Below are positions 32,715-44,951 of a stretch of 64,000 nt of DNA, piece by piece. Below the pieces are notes generated by a model. It was not told the DNA's origin. It ran no database searches and saw only the letters and a list, made by a program, of their open reading frames with translations. Each line of letters begins with the position of its first letter. The first letter of the stretch is position 1. Where the stretch lies: NCBI RefSeq assembly GCF_905220565.1, contig NC_059402.1, positions 13,083,501 through 13,147,500 on the forward strand. The letters are read 5' to 3'. Made by a program: the position numbers and the translations under genes. Origin of the DNA: Melitaea cinxia. Taxonomy: Eukaryota; Arthropoda; Insecta; Lepidoptera; Nymphalidae.

Positions 32715-32835
32715 AATGTTAAATAGCCTTCCTCAATAGGGTATCCGACACTAAAAAATTGTTTCAATCCGTTCCTGAGATTAGCGCGCTTAACTAAATA
32801 AACTCTTCAGCTTTATAATATTGGTATAGATTATT
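32715..32835 (-). mobile_element. Helitron-like repeat fragment
   Basis: Contains TAGCCTTCCTCAATAGGGTA, a CCTGAGATTAGCGCG block and AACTCTTCAGCTTTATAATA, which together recall a lepidopteran Helitron-type family also seen, in the opposite orientation, at 46,148-46,362. Confidence 0.45.
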
Positions 32836-32845
32836 ATATATATAA

Positions 32846-32928
32846 TAAAATAACTCAGTATCGGACGCTATAATTATTTCATCAAAATAGTTTAACTGTA
32901 GAGACTCAAAATCAAAATATACAATATA

Positions 32929-32970
<42 letters not shown>

Positions 32971-33049
32971 GAATTTAATATAATATAAAATATGTAATAT
33001 ATAATAAAAATAAAATAACTCAGTATCGAACGCTATAATTATTTCATTT
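32846..33049. repeat. Local duplication flanking a long (AT)n microsatellite
   Basis: The 35-bp block around TAACTCAGTATCG.ACGCTA occurs at 32,851 and again at 33,017 with one change, about 166 bp apart. An (AT)n run of roughly 38 bp (32,929-32,967) lies between them. Confidence 0.75.
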
Positions 33050-35050
33050 AAAATTTAAAATCCATGTAGGATTAGAGAGGCGCTGGCGCAAACAGCGACT
33101 AAAATTCATGAACGTCTATTGTGTCGACGCAAATATATGCAGACGACACAACGACTAACAATTCCAAATACGACGCCAAACACGGCACTAGACGCCTTAC
33201 TGTGAAATACAATGATAGAAAATGAAGTAATAATGGCATTACATTTGTAAAACGACTCTTTGAACGTACACGTCGAATAAATCTTGCTTACTGTCAATGT
33301 AAGAACATCTAGAGTCTATCTCTGACGCTAAACTGTGTAGTTGCGCGATTTCTAGTCCTTTTATGCCGTTCAATATTGCCAAACATCTATAATACGTATG
33401 AAAATGTTTCACACTCAGTGGTGCTTACTAGGATTCTTTCTGATTGAGAAATAAACAATTGTAACGTTCAAATTACAATAAATATTGTGTGAACTAAACA
33501 AATATTGTGGAATCTGGATTGGATTTGACTGGGACTTTTTTGGGGCTAGTTTCTTGGACCGCAAATATTTAATCTATATGTTTCTTTATATTTGTGTTAA
33601 TCTTAATTTAACATTTGTTGACACTGATAACAAAAAATCTTTTAATTGCTGTTAAAACATTGCTCACATGTGCTCAATTAAAGATTCTTTTTTAACAATG
33701 ATGATTACCAAATGTATTAATTTTTTAAATCAAACAGTTTTTTGACTAATAACTTCCAAGAATGTTTTAAATGCACTTTATAGAAAAAATATGTTTAAAA
33801 ACCCGTCAAAAGGCGCCACATTATTATTTTAATCGATAATGTTTAATTCATACCTATAATTGCTTTCGCATGTTTTTTACTTTAGCTTCGTTAAATATTC
33901 CTACCATTCTTTGTTTCCGATTGAATGCAGCTAGTGTTTAAGCCTATTATCATAAAGATGATTATAAATTGCATGCGGCGGTGTGCGTCGGCGCCGCGCT
34001 CTTTAATGACATCCAGTATGCAAATATTGGCTGTTCATTTGTTTGCAATTTAATATTTACCGAATTCTCTATTCCGTATTTGGTATGTGGTGTTTGGATA
34101 CATTAAAAATTTTAACCGTTTTTTATCTCATTCCAAAATCACTGGTAAATAAATAACTGACGTAGTTAGTAATTGCAGTAAAATTTAATACCTCGTCAGA
34201 TGTCCACATACTTGAAATCGGTTGCGTGCGAATAGTCATTAAAATTATCAGGAACCACCGCCTGTGTTAGTGATTACAATTTAATACGAATATGTTGTTT
34301 ATGGGATAAATTTCCATATCGAATGGGAGCTTAACGAAGCCTAAATTATCGTGAAGAGTTTAAGTAAATTAAGCTTGAGAGGCTAAAAAAAAAGATAATG
34401 GCTTGTTTAAAAACGAAGTACGAGTTCTAAGTAATCAAAGAGAGATATTTTCCATAAAATATTTCTAAACGATTTTCGGCCAATAAATATATTTGATATA
34501 CACTAATGTTTGTGCATTTTGAGTATACAAATGAACGTTTATTACTTTTTTAGAAATTTAGAAAATGTTATCGCACAACATAGTCGTTTTAGTAAAACTA
34601 TTCAAGTAATTTCCTACGTAATTTGTTTATATTATTATAAGTTAATATTCCAACATTTGAAAGTTAAGTCAATTCAGAAAACAATCAAGCTTAACATAAA
34701 ATGTTATTACGGGGTAATAAATTCAACCTAGCGGGTCAAAAGCCAGCTGCTTGACGTACCATCTGATAGCACCTTAGGCTCAACAATACTGAAAGCTTTA
34801 CTACGGGCTATAATTACTGCATTACCGGTTGTGTTCCATTCCTTTAAACTGGAGGCTCGCTTGATGCTATTCAACTCCGTACGCTTTGCATAGTTCTAAT
34901 GAATCCATTAGAGATTTGAATGTAAATAAGTTACTGCGTAATTGTTTTGTTATAAGATTTTTAAAGATGTGTGCATTTTATAAATTAGTTACAATAACTG
35001 ACATACTAATAAAACAATTGAATAATACATATTTTAAGCGATAACGAGTA
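33050..35050. other. Non-coding stretch
   Basis: No supported gene. GC-richer patches at about 33,975-34,015 and 34,740-34,870 may be regulatory. No transposon ends seen. Confidence 0.35.
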
Positions 35051-35055
35051 TAAAA

Positions 35056-35307
35056 ATGAAACGAACATTTGAGAGTGTGCCAAAAGCATCAAATGATTTC
35101 AATTCCAAAACGAGATCGGAGCGTGACTACTCTTCAGAGGCATCTCAAAATTCAGATTAAAAAAGAATAACGGAAGCATCGAGAGAGCATCAGTGTCCTA
35201 ATGTAGAGGATGTGATTCAGAAGAATGAACTTAACACTGACTCAGAACAACGTTATCTGACTTTTATAGCTTGCACACGCTCCTTCTCATCTGCGCCAGA
35301 ATTTTAA
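35056..35307 (+). pseudogene. Protein-like ORF with one internal stop
   Basis: From ATG 35,056 (context TATAAAAATGAAACG) 34 codons encode a hydrophilic peptide (MKRTFESVPKASNDF, then SERDYSSEASQNSD) ending in TAA at 35,158. The same frame stays open for another 48 codons (KRITEASREHQCPNVEDVIQ and onwards) to TAA at 35,305. The composition, rich in Glu, Ser, Lys, Asn and Asp, is unlike random translation of this AT-rich DNA. It may be a decayed coding segment of a retrocopy or transposase, or a genuine 34-residue peptide. No family is recognised. Confidence 0.3.
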
Positions 35308-36146
35308 TGTACAAATGCGTGTTATTTTGTTTTATCAATAACAGCGGATGTTGTACTATCGATAGCGGTGTCTGCGTTTCGTTTCGGCTTATTTTCACTT
35401 TCACGATATGTCCTCATAAAGCATTAAACAGTTTCACGCGTTGTTTTCGTATTTGACTTCACTGCGAATTTATTACGCCTTGCATCGACCGCAACAAAGC
35501 TGTATGATATTAGTCATCGTTATTTATTATTTTAATATGTCTCACACAAAAGAATAAAAACGATAGGTCCAGACCTCGAGTTGCAAATGGAAGTTAATTG
35601 TTGGCAATAAACTCTGCCGAGTGTCATCGTGCCTAATGTGATTTGGCGATAAACAATCACCTTACAGAGAAACTCAATTAAGAAAAGGTTCCGTTATCAG
35701 AGTCTGTGGAGGTTCGAAGGCAAAAAGGACGCAGAGACAATCTTGCCTTATATTCTTATCGTATCCAGTCATTTGTCGGCGACATTCCCGGAATAGCGTC
35801 GGCGGATGGCCTAATTGACTAAGTCGCCCACATTATATCATAGTACCATTAACGGTCGACGCCTCTAGGAGCCCCTTTTGTTCTCGAAACTCAGCAGGTA
35901 CACTTTACCTGTATTATCAACGAGGGCGGTTTTTTTTCCAATACACTTTCGCAGATAAAATTTTTACCTGCCCTTTTATTGCTTTTGTATCATCTTAAAG
36001 TGTCTGAAGTTGATGCTAACGCTATTAGTTTGTCACAAGGAGAGATATTCCCGAGTGGTTTTACTTTGCGGGCTATTTGTTTTTGTAACTTGTTTTATCA
36101 ACTGAGTTCTTGTTAACTTCTTAGTAAAATTAGTAGAAGTTATTTA

Positions 36147-36553
36147 AACCGACTTCAAAAAAGGAGGAGGTTACTCAATTCGACCGTTATATATTTATAC
36201 ATTTTTTTAATGTATGTTCGGGGATAACTTCGTTTATGAACTGATTTTGATTATTCTTTTTTTGTTGGAAAGGACATATCCTAAGTGTGGTACCGTGTTA
36301 AGGAAACCAGGGTCTGATGATGGGATCCCAGATAAATCAAGGGAAACCCTCGAAAATTCGCATAACTTTTTACTGGGCTTACCGATTTTGATGATTTTTA
36401 ATTTAATCGAAAGCTGATGTTTTTCATGGTCACATTTAAACTTCATCGAGAACTGATTACAACTTTTGGAGTAATCTTTGATAATGCGTATTTACTTGAC
36501 TATTTTTTCGTCTACCTACGTTGTATTACTTGTCGATCGAATTGAATTCGGTT
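36147..36553 (+). mobile_element. AACCGACTTC-type repeat element, copy 1
   Basis: Ends AACCGACTTCAA and TTGAATTCGGTT form short inverted repeats. The inner part contains AAAAGGAGGAGGTTACTC, TTTTTACTGGGCTTACCGAT and CGTCTACCTACGTTGTATTA, shared with the copy at 52,860-53,259. The family is abundant in butterflies as I recall. Its transposition class is unclear. Confidence 0.55.
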
Positions 36554-37370
36554 TTTTTTTTTCGTTTGCCAACAAACACAATTATTTTCTTTAAAAGTTG
36601 TTTTGGCGCTTATCGAATAACTAAGAATAAATTATACAAGCATCCGCAAAATACATAAATTTTGATTACATTTAACAATTAACGGTTACATAAAATAGAA
36701 GATCTTAGCACAGTATTATGAAGATATAATAATGTACTTTTATTACTTCCTAAGAACAATAACGTCGTAAAAAGTCTTTGTTAATAACACCCAAGCGAGG
36801 TCCAAACAGGTCGTTACTGTAAAACTATAGTCTGTTACATGCATATTAAGAGAATAACATTCATTAAAGTTTGTAAGATGTAACTGTCGATATGAAATAT
36901 TACAAAATAATAGATAATTTACGGCTGTAACTTGCCTGAGCTATGAATCACGGGCTACCTGTCAACGACACGTTTAATGCCACTCCATCATACGCTGTCG
37001 CTTGACATTTCTCAAACACTCATTATTCTTAATGGCTTTCGAGGGCTCGACTTAGAATGTCTTAAGTATTGTTTAAACATTAAATATTCGAAATGTTTAT
37101 CAACACCGCTTAATCCTTTTCAAGTTATAAAAATAATATTAAAGCCAATCTCATTGAGTGCCTTGCTTTTAGTCTTATCGTTTCTCTTTCCTTTTTCAGA
37201 AATCTTTTAAAACATCCCCGCTTCCTACTTATCTTGAGCTCATTTTATATATTTTACATTCGTGCCATATATTTAAATTAACGACAGAGTAATGAGTTAT
37301 CTCTCAACGATAGACGTTTCGATGTTCGAGGCACGTCTACGTATTTAAGTTCGAAAATAACTTTTCAGAG
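36554..37370. other. Non-coding stretch
   Basis: No gene or repeat recognised. The plus-strand 77-codon frame at 36,977 has no domain and a generic hydrophobic end. Confidence 0.3.
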
Positions 37371-38670
37371 CTCTTACAGATTTCCGTTACCTAATGTAGA
37401 CTTCCGGCGACCTGAGCATCGATCGGGAGAGTTATAAATCACAAAGAAGGACCGATATGTCTAAAAGCATCGACGGTCGTTCTAAAACAGGGACCGGCTA
37501 AGTTGATGTTCGTGTCGCTTGATAAGATTTCGTAGTTTTTGTGTCACAGGGACAACTTCCACCGATAGCGGCTTTCAAGATAATAAAACCCGGCGCTGGG
37601 TTTCGGCTCTCGGTCCGGGGCGTGGGCAATGTTTGGACAACTTGCCTCCCGATCCTTATTTGCTTCGAGCACACCTCGTCTAAAGTTTAAGCGCGCCGTA
37701 TCTTGTTTACTTTCATAGTTTGTACTTGGAAGCAAAACCGTACCGATTATTTTGGGTTACATATAGCTTTATGCTCCAAATAACAGATTTCATATTCAAG
37801 TATGGTCGGTGGCTGGCTAACATCTGTTTTCGAATCGGTATTTATGTTTTTCGTCTTTCAGCCGCACCTGCTGCGGTTTTAAATACAATATATATGTACA
37901 ATTCATTACAGAAACGATTATATTAAGTAATGTTTTTAAATTTTTTTTCTCATACAATTGAGATTCGTTTTAATCTGAATGTTTATTTTGTTAATAGGTG
38001 TAGGTGTGTTTTAAGTGCCTTTTGTTCGTGTAATATTTGTTCATCGATATACAAGTGGTTTGTCTACACGATTCGGTTGCTTCTGAATCTATGCTCTCAC
38101 ACATTGTGTTCAATCTTTATTTTAATGCTATTCTTCTTCGCTATAGCCCCGGGTCGTATTTAAATTGAATTTACGTACTAGCGCCAGCATCTGTCCGAGC
38201 TAAGATATTTATCACCTAGCTTGCCGCATGTATCGTGTCAAAACGAACGGGATCGTTACGTTTGCGGATAAATTTTAACGCGTCACCTCTCACTCGCTCG
38301 TAAGCTAAACGATAGAGATGGAACGATGATCGATTACGATATGGACTCTATATCTCCATGCTAGAGCATATTTCTGTTCGTTATGAATAGAAGGCGAAGC
38401 ATCGTACCGACTCGCTACGGTCGCATAAGCGCATTCAGACTCAGCTCGTCTTTGGTAAGGTTGTATGTGACAATCGTAGTTTTAAAATATTATTCCTTAT
38501 AGTTATTCAGCTAAGGTACATAATCGCGTGGATGATTTGTTAGGTTTCTAGTAAGGAGTGCACACGAGGCTTATCCTTGCCGCCGCTGGCGCCGGCGCCG
38601 CACTTAGAGCGCTATTTTTTCCCCGCGGCAAACCACGCTGAGCTCATAATTTATTCATTAAATTCATAAT
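37371..38670. promoter_or_regulatory. GC-richer, repeat-poor region, possibly regulatory
   Basis: This stretch is clearly less AT-rich than its surroundings and has no transposon sequence. It has a very GC-rich core at about 38,577-38,645 (GCCGCTGGCGCCGGCGCCGC). Short frames on both strands show no domain. In insect long introns such islands are often enhancers or promoters; this is inference from composition alone. Confidence 0.25.
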
Positions 38671-38810
38671 TTATTCTTCGTACAGACAACGTAATTTTCT
38701 AGTTCGCGATCATTATACTTCTTCATATTATTTGTAATGCGGACGATTAGTAATCTCAGCCCATTGATAGTGCTTTTATTCCTAAGGTTTCCAAACTTAT
38801 ACCTACAAAA

Positions 38811-38872
38811 ATGCTACAATATTATACAATATATATGCTACAATTGTATATGCTACAATGTAATAATTATTA
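38811..38872. repeat. Short repeated ATGCTACAAT motif
   Basis: ATGCTACAAT occurs three times within about 60 bp of AT-rich DNA, with interspersed ATATA. Likely replication slippage. Confidence 0.5.
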
Positions 38873-40230
38873 CAAATAAGACACCTATATTATATTGATG
38901 TAAATTTCAATAAATACCAGCGCACAATAATGTTAATTACTCCTTTGGTTTATGTATGCGCAATGGAAATGTTAAATGATTACTATTCATTTAATTAGAA
39001 CAGAAGTAATAATAATAATGAAGAGTTATAACTTTATTAAATATAATTAATTAGCGTCGGAACTCGCAAGACACAGTTAAAAATTTATAACAAACATAAT
39101 GGCGTTTTGCTATTTACATTACGTGTCAACCACAAACTTGTAGGTATAAAGTCGAGGCCATTAGTAGGACGTCCTCGACCTAACATTTAGCCTTGTGACC
39201 TAAATTAGCCACTGTTTTCAATACAGAAATACTTTCCCATATCGCTTTGGTTAAATGGCCAGTAAAGTATTAGGTCACTGCCAAATCTATTTAAAATTGT
39301 TGAAACGAACTGAGTACAAAACTAGATACAAAGATTGCGTAGTGGAATTTATAAAAATTTAGTGTCAATTTAATATGAACACATTTGATTAAGATATTAC
39401 GGCACTTTTGTTTGATTCGCAATAAATTTTTTAACTTATAATTTTTATGGAACTAATTACATACCTACTTTGTATTATTGAATTTTTGTCTTCTGACTAA
39501 ATGTTTTATTATTAATTATTATTTTTAAAATGCATTATTAACCATTAGAAATTATAACTCGATAGCGAAGAAAGGAGTACTTTTAACCGAAAATTCAACG
39601 TCAGGGCGTACAACTAGCATAAAATATGTAAAAAATACTTGACAATCAGATATTTTTAAACTCTCTGGGATACCGTTTTCAAATAGATTTTAGAACAACC
39701 GTCACGGCGAGGGTTACTTCTTTATCCAATTTACAATGATCCTCAACATCCACTTATTACTTTACCGTGTATATAGAATTTGAAATGTTGAGTGGATCTC
39801 GTTAGCTGGTCGTAAAATCCGTAAGCAGATTGTGGCGACAGATGTGAACGTAAACTGTAAAACTTCGATACGGTTAGCAAAAAAATATAATTATTGGTAA
39901 TATTATAATTATTGTTTATACAAAAATATTTAAAAAAAAAATTGACATTTTTAGTAGAGTTAAAAAAAAAAATAGAAAGCAAACCTAACCTTAATTTTCG
40001 TGTTTGCAGTAGGTTGGTATACAAGTCCCTTTTTAATTCCACTCTTCAACTTAAATAGTTGTTCTTTACTCGTCTTCATTTTGTTAAATGACGTTTAACT
40101 TTTTTTTTTGTCAGATGAATTAAAATTATAGTTTTGTAACAAGAATCGTTAAAATATTTATGTAAATTTTAACGACAGCTATACTCAACACTAAACCTAT
40201 ATAAATAAACCAGTTTTTACCATATGTAAT
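38873..40230. other. Non-coding stretch
   Basis: No gene accepted. The 99-codon minus-strand frame at 39,743-40,042 lies over T-rich DNA and shows no domain. Confidence 0.3.
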
Positions 40231-40231
40231 G

Positions 40232-40577
40232 ATGCCGCGTTGGCGCAACGGTCACAGCATTCGTTTGTGGCTGTTGCGCTGGAGGTTGCCGGTTCGATCC
40301 CCGCACATGACAAACATTTGTATTGGTCATACAGGTTTTTGCCGTGGTCTGGGTGTTTGTGCAGTCCTTGTGGGTCTCCCCACCGTGCCTCGGAGAGCAC
40401 GCTAACCCGTCGGTCCCGGTTGTTATCATGTACACCTGATAGCGATCGTCACTCATAGTAGGGAATATATCCGCCAACCCGCATTGGAGCAGCGTGTTGG
40501 ATTAAGCTCTGATCCTTCTCCTACATGGGGAAAAAGGCCTATGCTCAGTAGTGGGATATTACAGGCTGGAGCGTAAA
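40232..40577 (+). mobile_element. Full-length tRNA-derived SINE
   Basis: The head has RNA polymerase III promoter boxes: A-box-like TTGGCGCAACGG (about 40,240) and B box GGTTCGATCCC (about 40,291). The body includes GACAAACATTTGTATTGG, GGTCTGGGTGTTTGTGCAG and CCTCGGAGAGCACGCTAA. The 3' module CCGCCAACCCGCATTGGAGC ... TACAGGCTGGAGCG also occurs alone elsewhere in the window. Protein-like frames across it, on either strand, are repeat translation and not genes. Confidence 0.8.
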
Positions 40578-41385
40578 ATTTAACAATACAACTTTATATA
40601 CATTACCCAAGATATATTTTCTTGTACTTTGCTAGTTGAGTACATTTTGAGTTCCTGTCCTTTTATATTTTTCATGTTTGTTTTTATTATTCTTAACATT
40701 TTTCTGTGATAAATATTTAACACATAACTGCAGTTTCCGTCTATCACCTTAACAGGAATAGGCATTTTTTCCACAGTCAAATTTTTTCAGACAAATTACA
40801 ATAAACTAAATATATTTTCTTGTAATTAGTAACTTTCATACAGACCGTACTTAACATAATTATTTATATTGCAAGACGGCCTGTAAATCAAAACATTGCT
40901 TACAGTATATAATACTTATACGAATAAAATAAACACTGATGCTACAGAACTATGGTTTTAAAATTAATCAGAGACAAATATACACCATATGGAATTACAG
41001 AGCAAATAAACGCGTTGAATTTTTTAAGCCCTATCTTAGTATATAACCTGCTTGATTTGAAAGTGGGTTGAAATCATAACAAAAATTTGAATTTTTTACA
41101 GTAAATAAATTAATTAAAAAATAAAAACCCTTTAATTGAAATCTCAGTCATAAATATTTGTCACCTTAACCTATCAGTTAATAATGTTCAAAAAAATTTT
41201 TTATTAATAATTTGAAATTAGCCTATCGACACCAAATATTCCAGCTAACACAAATTAATAAAGATGACTACAAAATAAAATATTTTGTGCAAAGGAGTAG
41301 GATAATACTGATGCTCAAATCTTTCAACAAATAACCGAAACGCTTAGTATGTAATCTTAGTTCATTATTATTAATATAATGTTCT
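40578..41385. other. Non-coding stretch
   Basis: AT-rich with no recognised gene or repeat. Confidence 0.35.
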
Positions 41386-41400
41386 CTTTACAGGTGAGTT
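41370..41400 (+). promoter_or_regulatory. Candidate recursive splice site (AG|GTGAGT)
   Basis: TTAATATAATGTTCTCTTTACAG is a strong acceptor with a branch-point-like TTAAT, and it is followed immediately by GTGAGTT, a strong donor; the cut lies between 41,393 and 41,394. Such zero-length exons mark stepwise removal of very long introns in insects. It lies 32 kb downstream of the exon at 8,861 on the same strand. Alternatively it starts a terminal exon: in phase 1 the frame is open for 37 codons (EFTWLEFLGKYTTFLSLQ...) to TAA at 41,507. Confidence 0.4.
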
Positions 41401-41509
41401 CACTTGGCTCGAGTTTCTTGGCAAGTATACGACATTTCTATCACTTCAAGCCCTCGATGAGTGCAATGCATTGACACATTTGTACAAATTGCCGCGAACG
41501 ATATTCTAA

Positions 41510-42650
41510 ATCAAACTGTCAAAATATTTGAGACAAAATGACTAACGCGACTTCAATTACGTTTAACTTCTATTTGGTTCAAATTTGTCTATTTGTATTG
41601 TAACTACATATCTTATATGAAATTTTCATTTTGCAATACACAATTCTGTCGACATAAAAAGAATTTTAAAGGTAGATTAACTTGATCTATTTCTTTTGTT
41701 GCAATATACTTAAAGTAACCTTCAAAAATATAAGAAGTACAAATACAATTACAACAATATAGTATATAATTACAAAAAGCGGTCTTAGGCGACTGCATTT
41801 TTTGCCAACCAATCTTAGTGTGTCTCAGAAAGGACGTTTGTAGGTGAACAATGAAAGAAACTACAAGATTAGCACATTCAAACAAAAATGATTTTATATT
41901 CAATTGGAAAAAAATAGAGCAGTAGTATCTACTTATAGAAATTTATCACGAAGTATAGTGCAATGCCCGAGTGTTTTGATAATAATTGTACCTATTAGCG
42001 CGAAGATCGTGTTTAAATTTTTGTAGGAGCATTTTGTGAACGCTTGTGTTAGGTAAATTAAATATGTATATGTATGCATTTTACCAAATGTGCAAGAATC
42101 CCAAATCTTGCTTTCACTGATTTAAATGGAATGTAGAAGAAATATTCTACTGAAAGCTGCAGATAAATATCAATATTTATAATATTAAAAAAGTTTAAAA
42201 TTTTTATTTCACTTTCTTCTGCTGATATCCTGTTTGAAACCCGTAGAAAATCAAATATAGGATAGATATGAGTAAACTAATTTTAATGATATATGTTTCC
42301 CACAAATACGTGAACTTATTGCCGCATTATAGTAGTTTCTAAATACTTGCTTTGTTTATAAGACAAAAAACGTAAAACAAAAAGGCGTCGCCAGATGTTC
42401 TTATTTCAAGCAGTGACACACTTAAAGTAATTGACATATTCGATGTTTTGAACACACTTAAAAAATTTGAACGAGACGAAAAAGTCGCTAAAAGATTTAC
42501 TGTAATTTAATCATACGTTACTAAATAACGTACTATAAATCAATATGCAATGAATATTAAGACAACATGACAATAGATTTCATTGCATGATGAAATAAAA
42601 CGAACAATGCTATACGGTAGCGGGCAAATGTTGTCAGAATGTTCCGTGCA
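41510..42650. other. Non-coding stretch
   Basis: No gene accepted. A 96-codon minus-strand frame at 41,613-41,903 has no recognisable domain. Confidence 0.3.
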
Positions 42651-42699
42651 AAATTCAAACAATACGCGAATTTGATGATATAAATCTTTTTATTAGCAT

Positions 42700-44060
42700 A
42701 ACAATTAACAATCGGCGTTTTTCCAAAGCACTTGTGTAAAGGACACGCATTGTTTGCGAACAGCGGCGCCAGCGCACTCGGCGCCCGCGCCGGTCGCATC
42801 CGCTAGTGACGTCCTGTCTTATCGACTTTTTATTATAACGGGCCAATTAATATACATTTTTAAATGAGACAGGTGGTAAAATAAAACTTGAGCGTCATTA
42901 CTTATTCAAATGACATACCTTTAAAGTCACTAAATAAGATTTGCTACGTAAAATTAACACGGTAATTGTGGGAAGCCAAAGTAACGTCATCATCACATAA
43001 ATTAGATTTAGCAACTGGGAAATATGCAATAGGCGCCTCTTAGATTTTGATTGGCGGAGGCAGGGATTATCCGGTTTATCGATGTAACAGTCGCAGTCGC
43101 GCCTCGCGTGGCTCGTCGCCTGCCGACCTCATTCCTATCGCGGGCGCCGTCTCGATAAAAGATTAGCACTGCGTGCTCATCACTATTGTCTCTTTCGAAG
43201 CCTGAAGCGTTAATTGCTCCCGCTAATGAATCAACCTTTTTATTGTTGCACGAACTAAATACTCAGTCATTACCAAGTGTTTTAATTACGACTTTTGCAC
43301 AAAAAAAAAGATAAGTTTGGAACTTCGAGAAAAACATTACAGTTTCGTGCAGAAACGAAGCGTAAGTGAATCCTTAATTGCTATTTCTTCACTTCGAGGT
43401 CGTAATTAATTCATTTAAGAATGGCCTGTGAATGGGAACAGTGTTTTTCATCCATAAGACTTTATTATGAGCCTTTGCGCGCCGGCGTCGCATTAATCAT
43501 TAATTTTATTTCACGGCTCGAGTTACGTGCTCCTATATCTGTAATTGCCCGTAACGCTGGCGCCACCGGTCTCTGGCCGTCTGCCACTGCAATAACGCAA
43601 TGTCCACCTGATGCACATTATCATTTACGCTTGCGATATGTACGCAATAAAATTTAACACTAATTTTTAACCGCGTTGAAAGCGGTCGAGAATTTCAAAC
43701 ATCGTAACTTAGAACTGGGGCGCCTGCTTCGAAATTTATTATCCGTTGAAAGTGCGCTGAGATTGTTTATCATTCCCGACTTACGGTTTAAATCACCTAT
43801 TTCTAAAGAGTAAGTCGCGTCGCATGCGAGGCATATTTTTGCTTGATATGTTGCAATTCGGATATCAATGACATCGCTAAAATCTATCTCGTAACGGTTA
43901 GCATCATAATGCAGTTGGCTCGTCGCCGAGCTGACCTCACCGCGCACCGTTTTTGGCGCCATCGCGGCGATGTCAATCAAAGACGACGTGCCAAATCGCA
44001 ATCACGAAAAATTTATCGATATTTTATTCACGGCACTAAGTTTTACATAGATAAATGAAC
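42700..44060. promoter_or_regulatory. GC-richer region, possibly regulatory
   Basis: A compositional island without recognised transposons. It contains GC-rich cores at about 42,765-42,805 (GGCGCCAGCGCACTCGGCGC) and 43,090-43,160, a GATAAAAGATTAG patch near 43,154, and overlapping short frames on both strands (43,421-43,657; 43,660-44,001). None shows a domain, so the frames are probably by-products of higher GC. Confidence 0.25.
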
Positions 44061-44945
44061 TATAGATATTAATAAATAAGAATTAATGTATGAATAGAAT
44101 ATTACTATGAGTCATAAGGTAATGCGCACATACCATGTTTACAATTGTTTATTTCGCGTTTTAAGCTAGGTACAAATGTGGGGGCTTAGGCCAGTTGTCA
44201 GGCTCGTAAATCCGTCTGTCTGTCCGTCACTCGACTGTAGTTAATGCGTCCTGATTGTGAAACGCATTCGTTGGTTTGTCTTAACGATTAAATTTAATAT
44301 TCTCATACGAATAATTTACTAGACGCATCTTTAAATACGATTTTAATTTTAGCAATGTTACAATTGAATATTTTACAAGCATCTTGTAACTAATTTAATT
44401 GTTAGTGTTACATTGAAGACTACCGAATCGGGTACTATTGACTCCTGAATCAAACAAAGATACTACTTATCATCTATATCAAAAAATCCTATATAAAACT
44501 GTAGTATCATTATTAACAAAAAACTACATCAAGAGCAATAGAAAGAAAACAGTTTATATATTTCGCTGTCTCTGCAATGAATTAATTAATTTTTACTATC
44601 TCTCGTCTTCGTTCTTAATTGAGGCGATTTTCGTTTCGGGGTCGAGATGCATCAAGTGTAGTCGAGTGCGGTTAAAGATCACTGACGAATGTTAATATCA
44701 TCGTTTGCGTAGGGCTGTCAGTTATAGTTTATTATGCAAAACTTATATAGTATGGTGCCTATGTTTGACTCAAAGAAACAAAGAAAAGGATACGTATGTC
44801 AACTACATATGATACTTATTATTATTGGTGTTAGAAAATTTTAAAATACAATCGCTTTTTCTTTAAATAACCTAGCGGATAGACCGTGTGGCAGTTCAAA
44901 CCGGTATTCTTTTTTTTATTTTATAAAACACTATTTTTCGTTATA
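44061..44945. other. Non-coding stretch
   Basis: No gene or bounded repeat recognised. Confidence 0.35.
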
Positions 44946-44951
44946 TTATTG

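Noticed and set aside
40240..40310. tRNA-like sequence with A and B boxes
   Set aside because: It is the head of a SINE followed by SINE body and tail. No complete cloverleaf or anticodon arm could be drawn, so it is not a tRNA gene.
40197..40477. Several overlapping frames on both strands, similar to frames at 52,084-52,344 and 44,886-45,299
   Set aside because: They are translations of the same SINE sequence. The resemblance between loci is repeat identity and not a conserved protein.
43421..44058. Overlapping frames of 71-113 codons on both strands
   Set aside because: They lie in a GC-richer island where stop codons are rarer, frames on both strands overlap, and none resembles a known protein.
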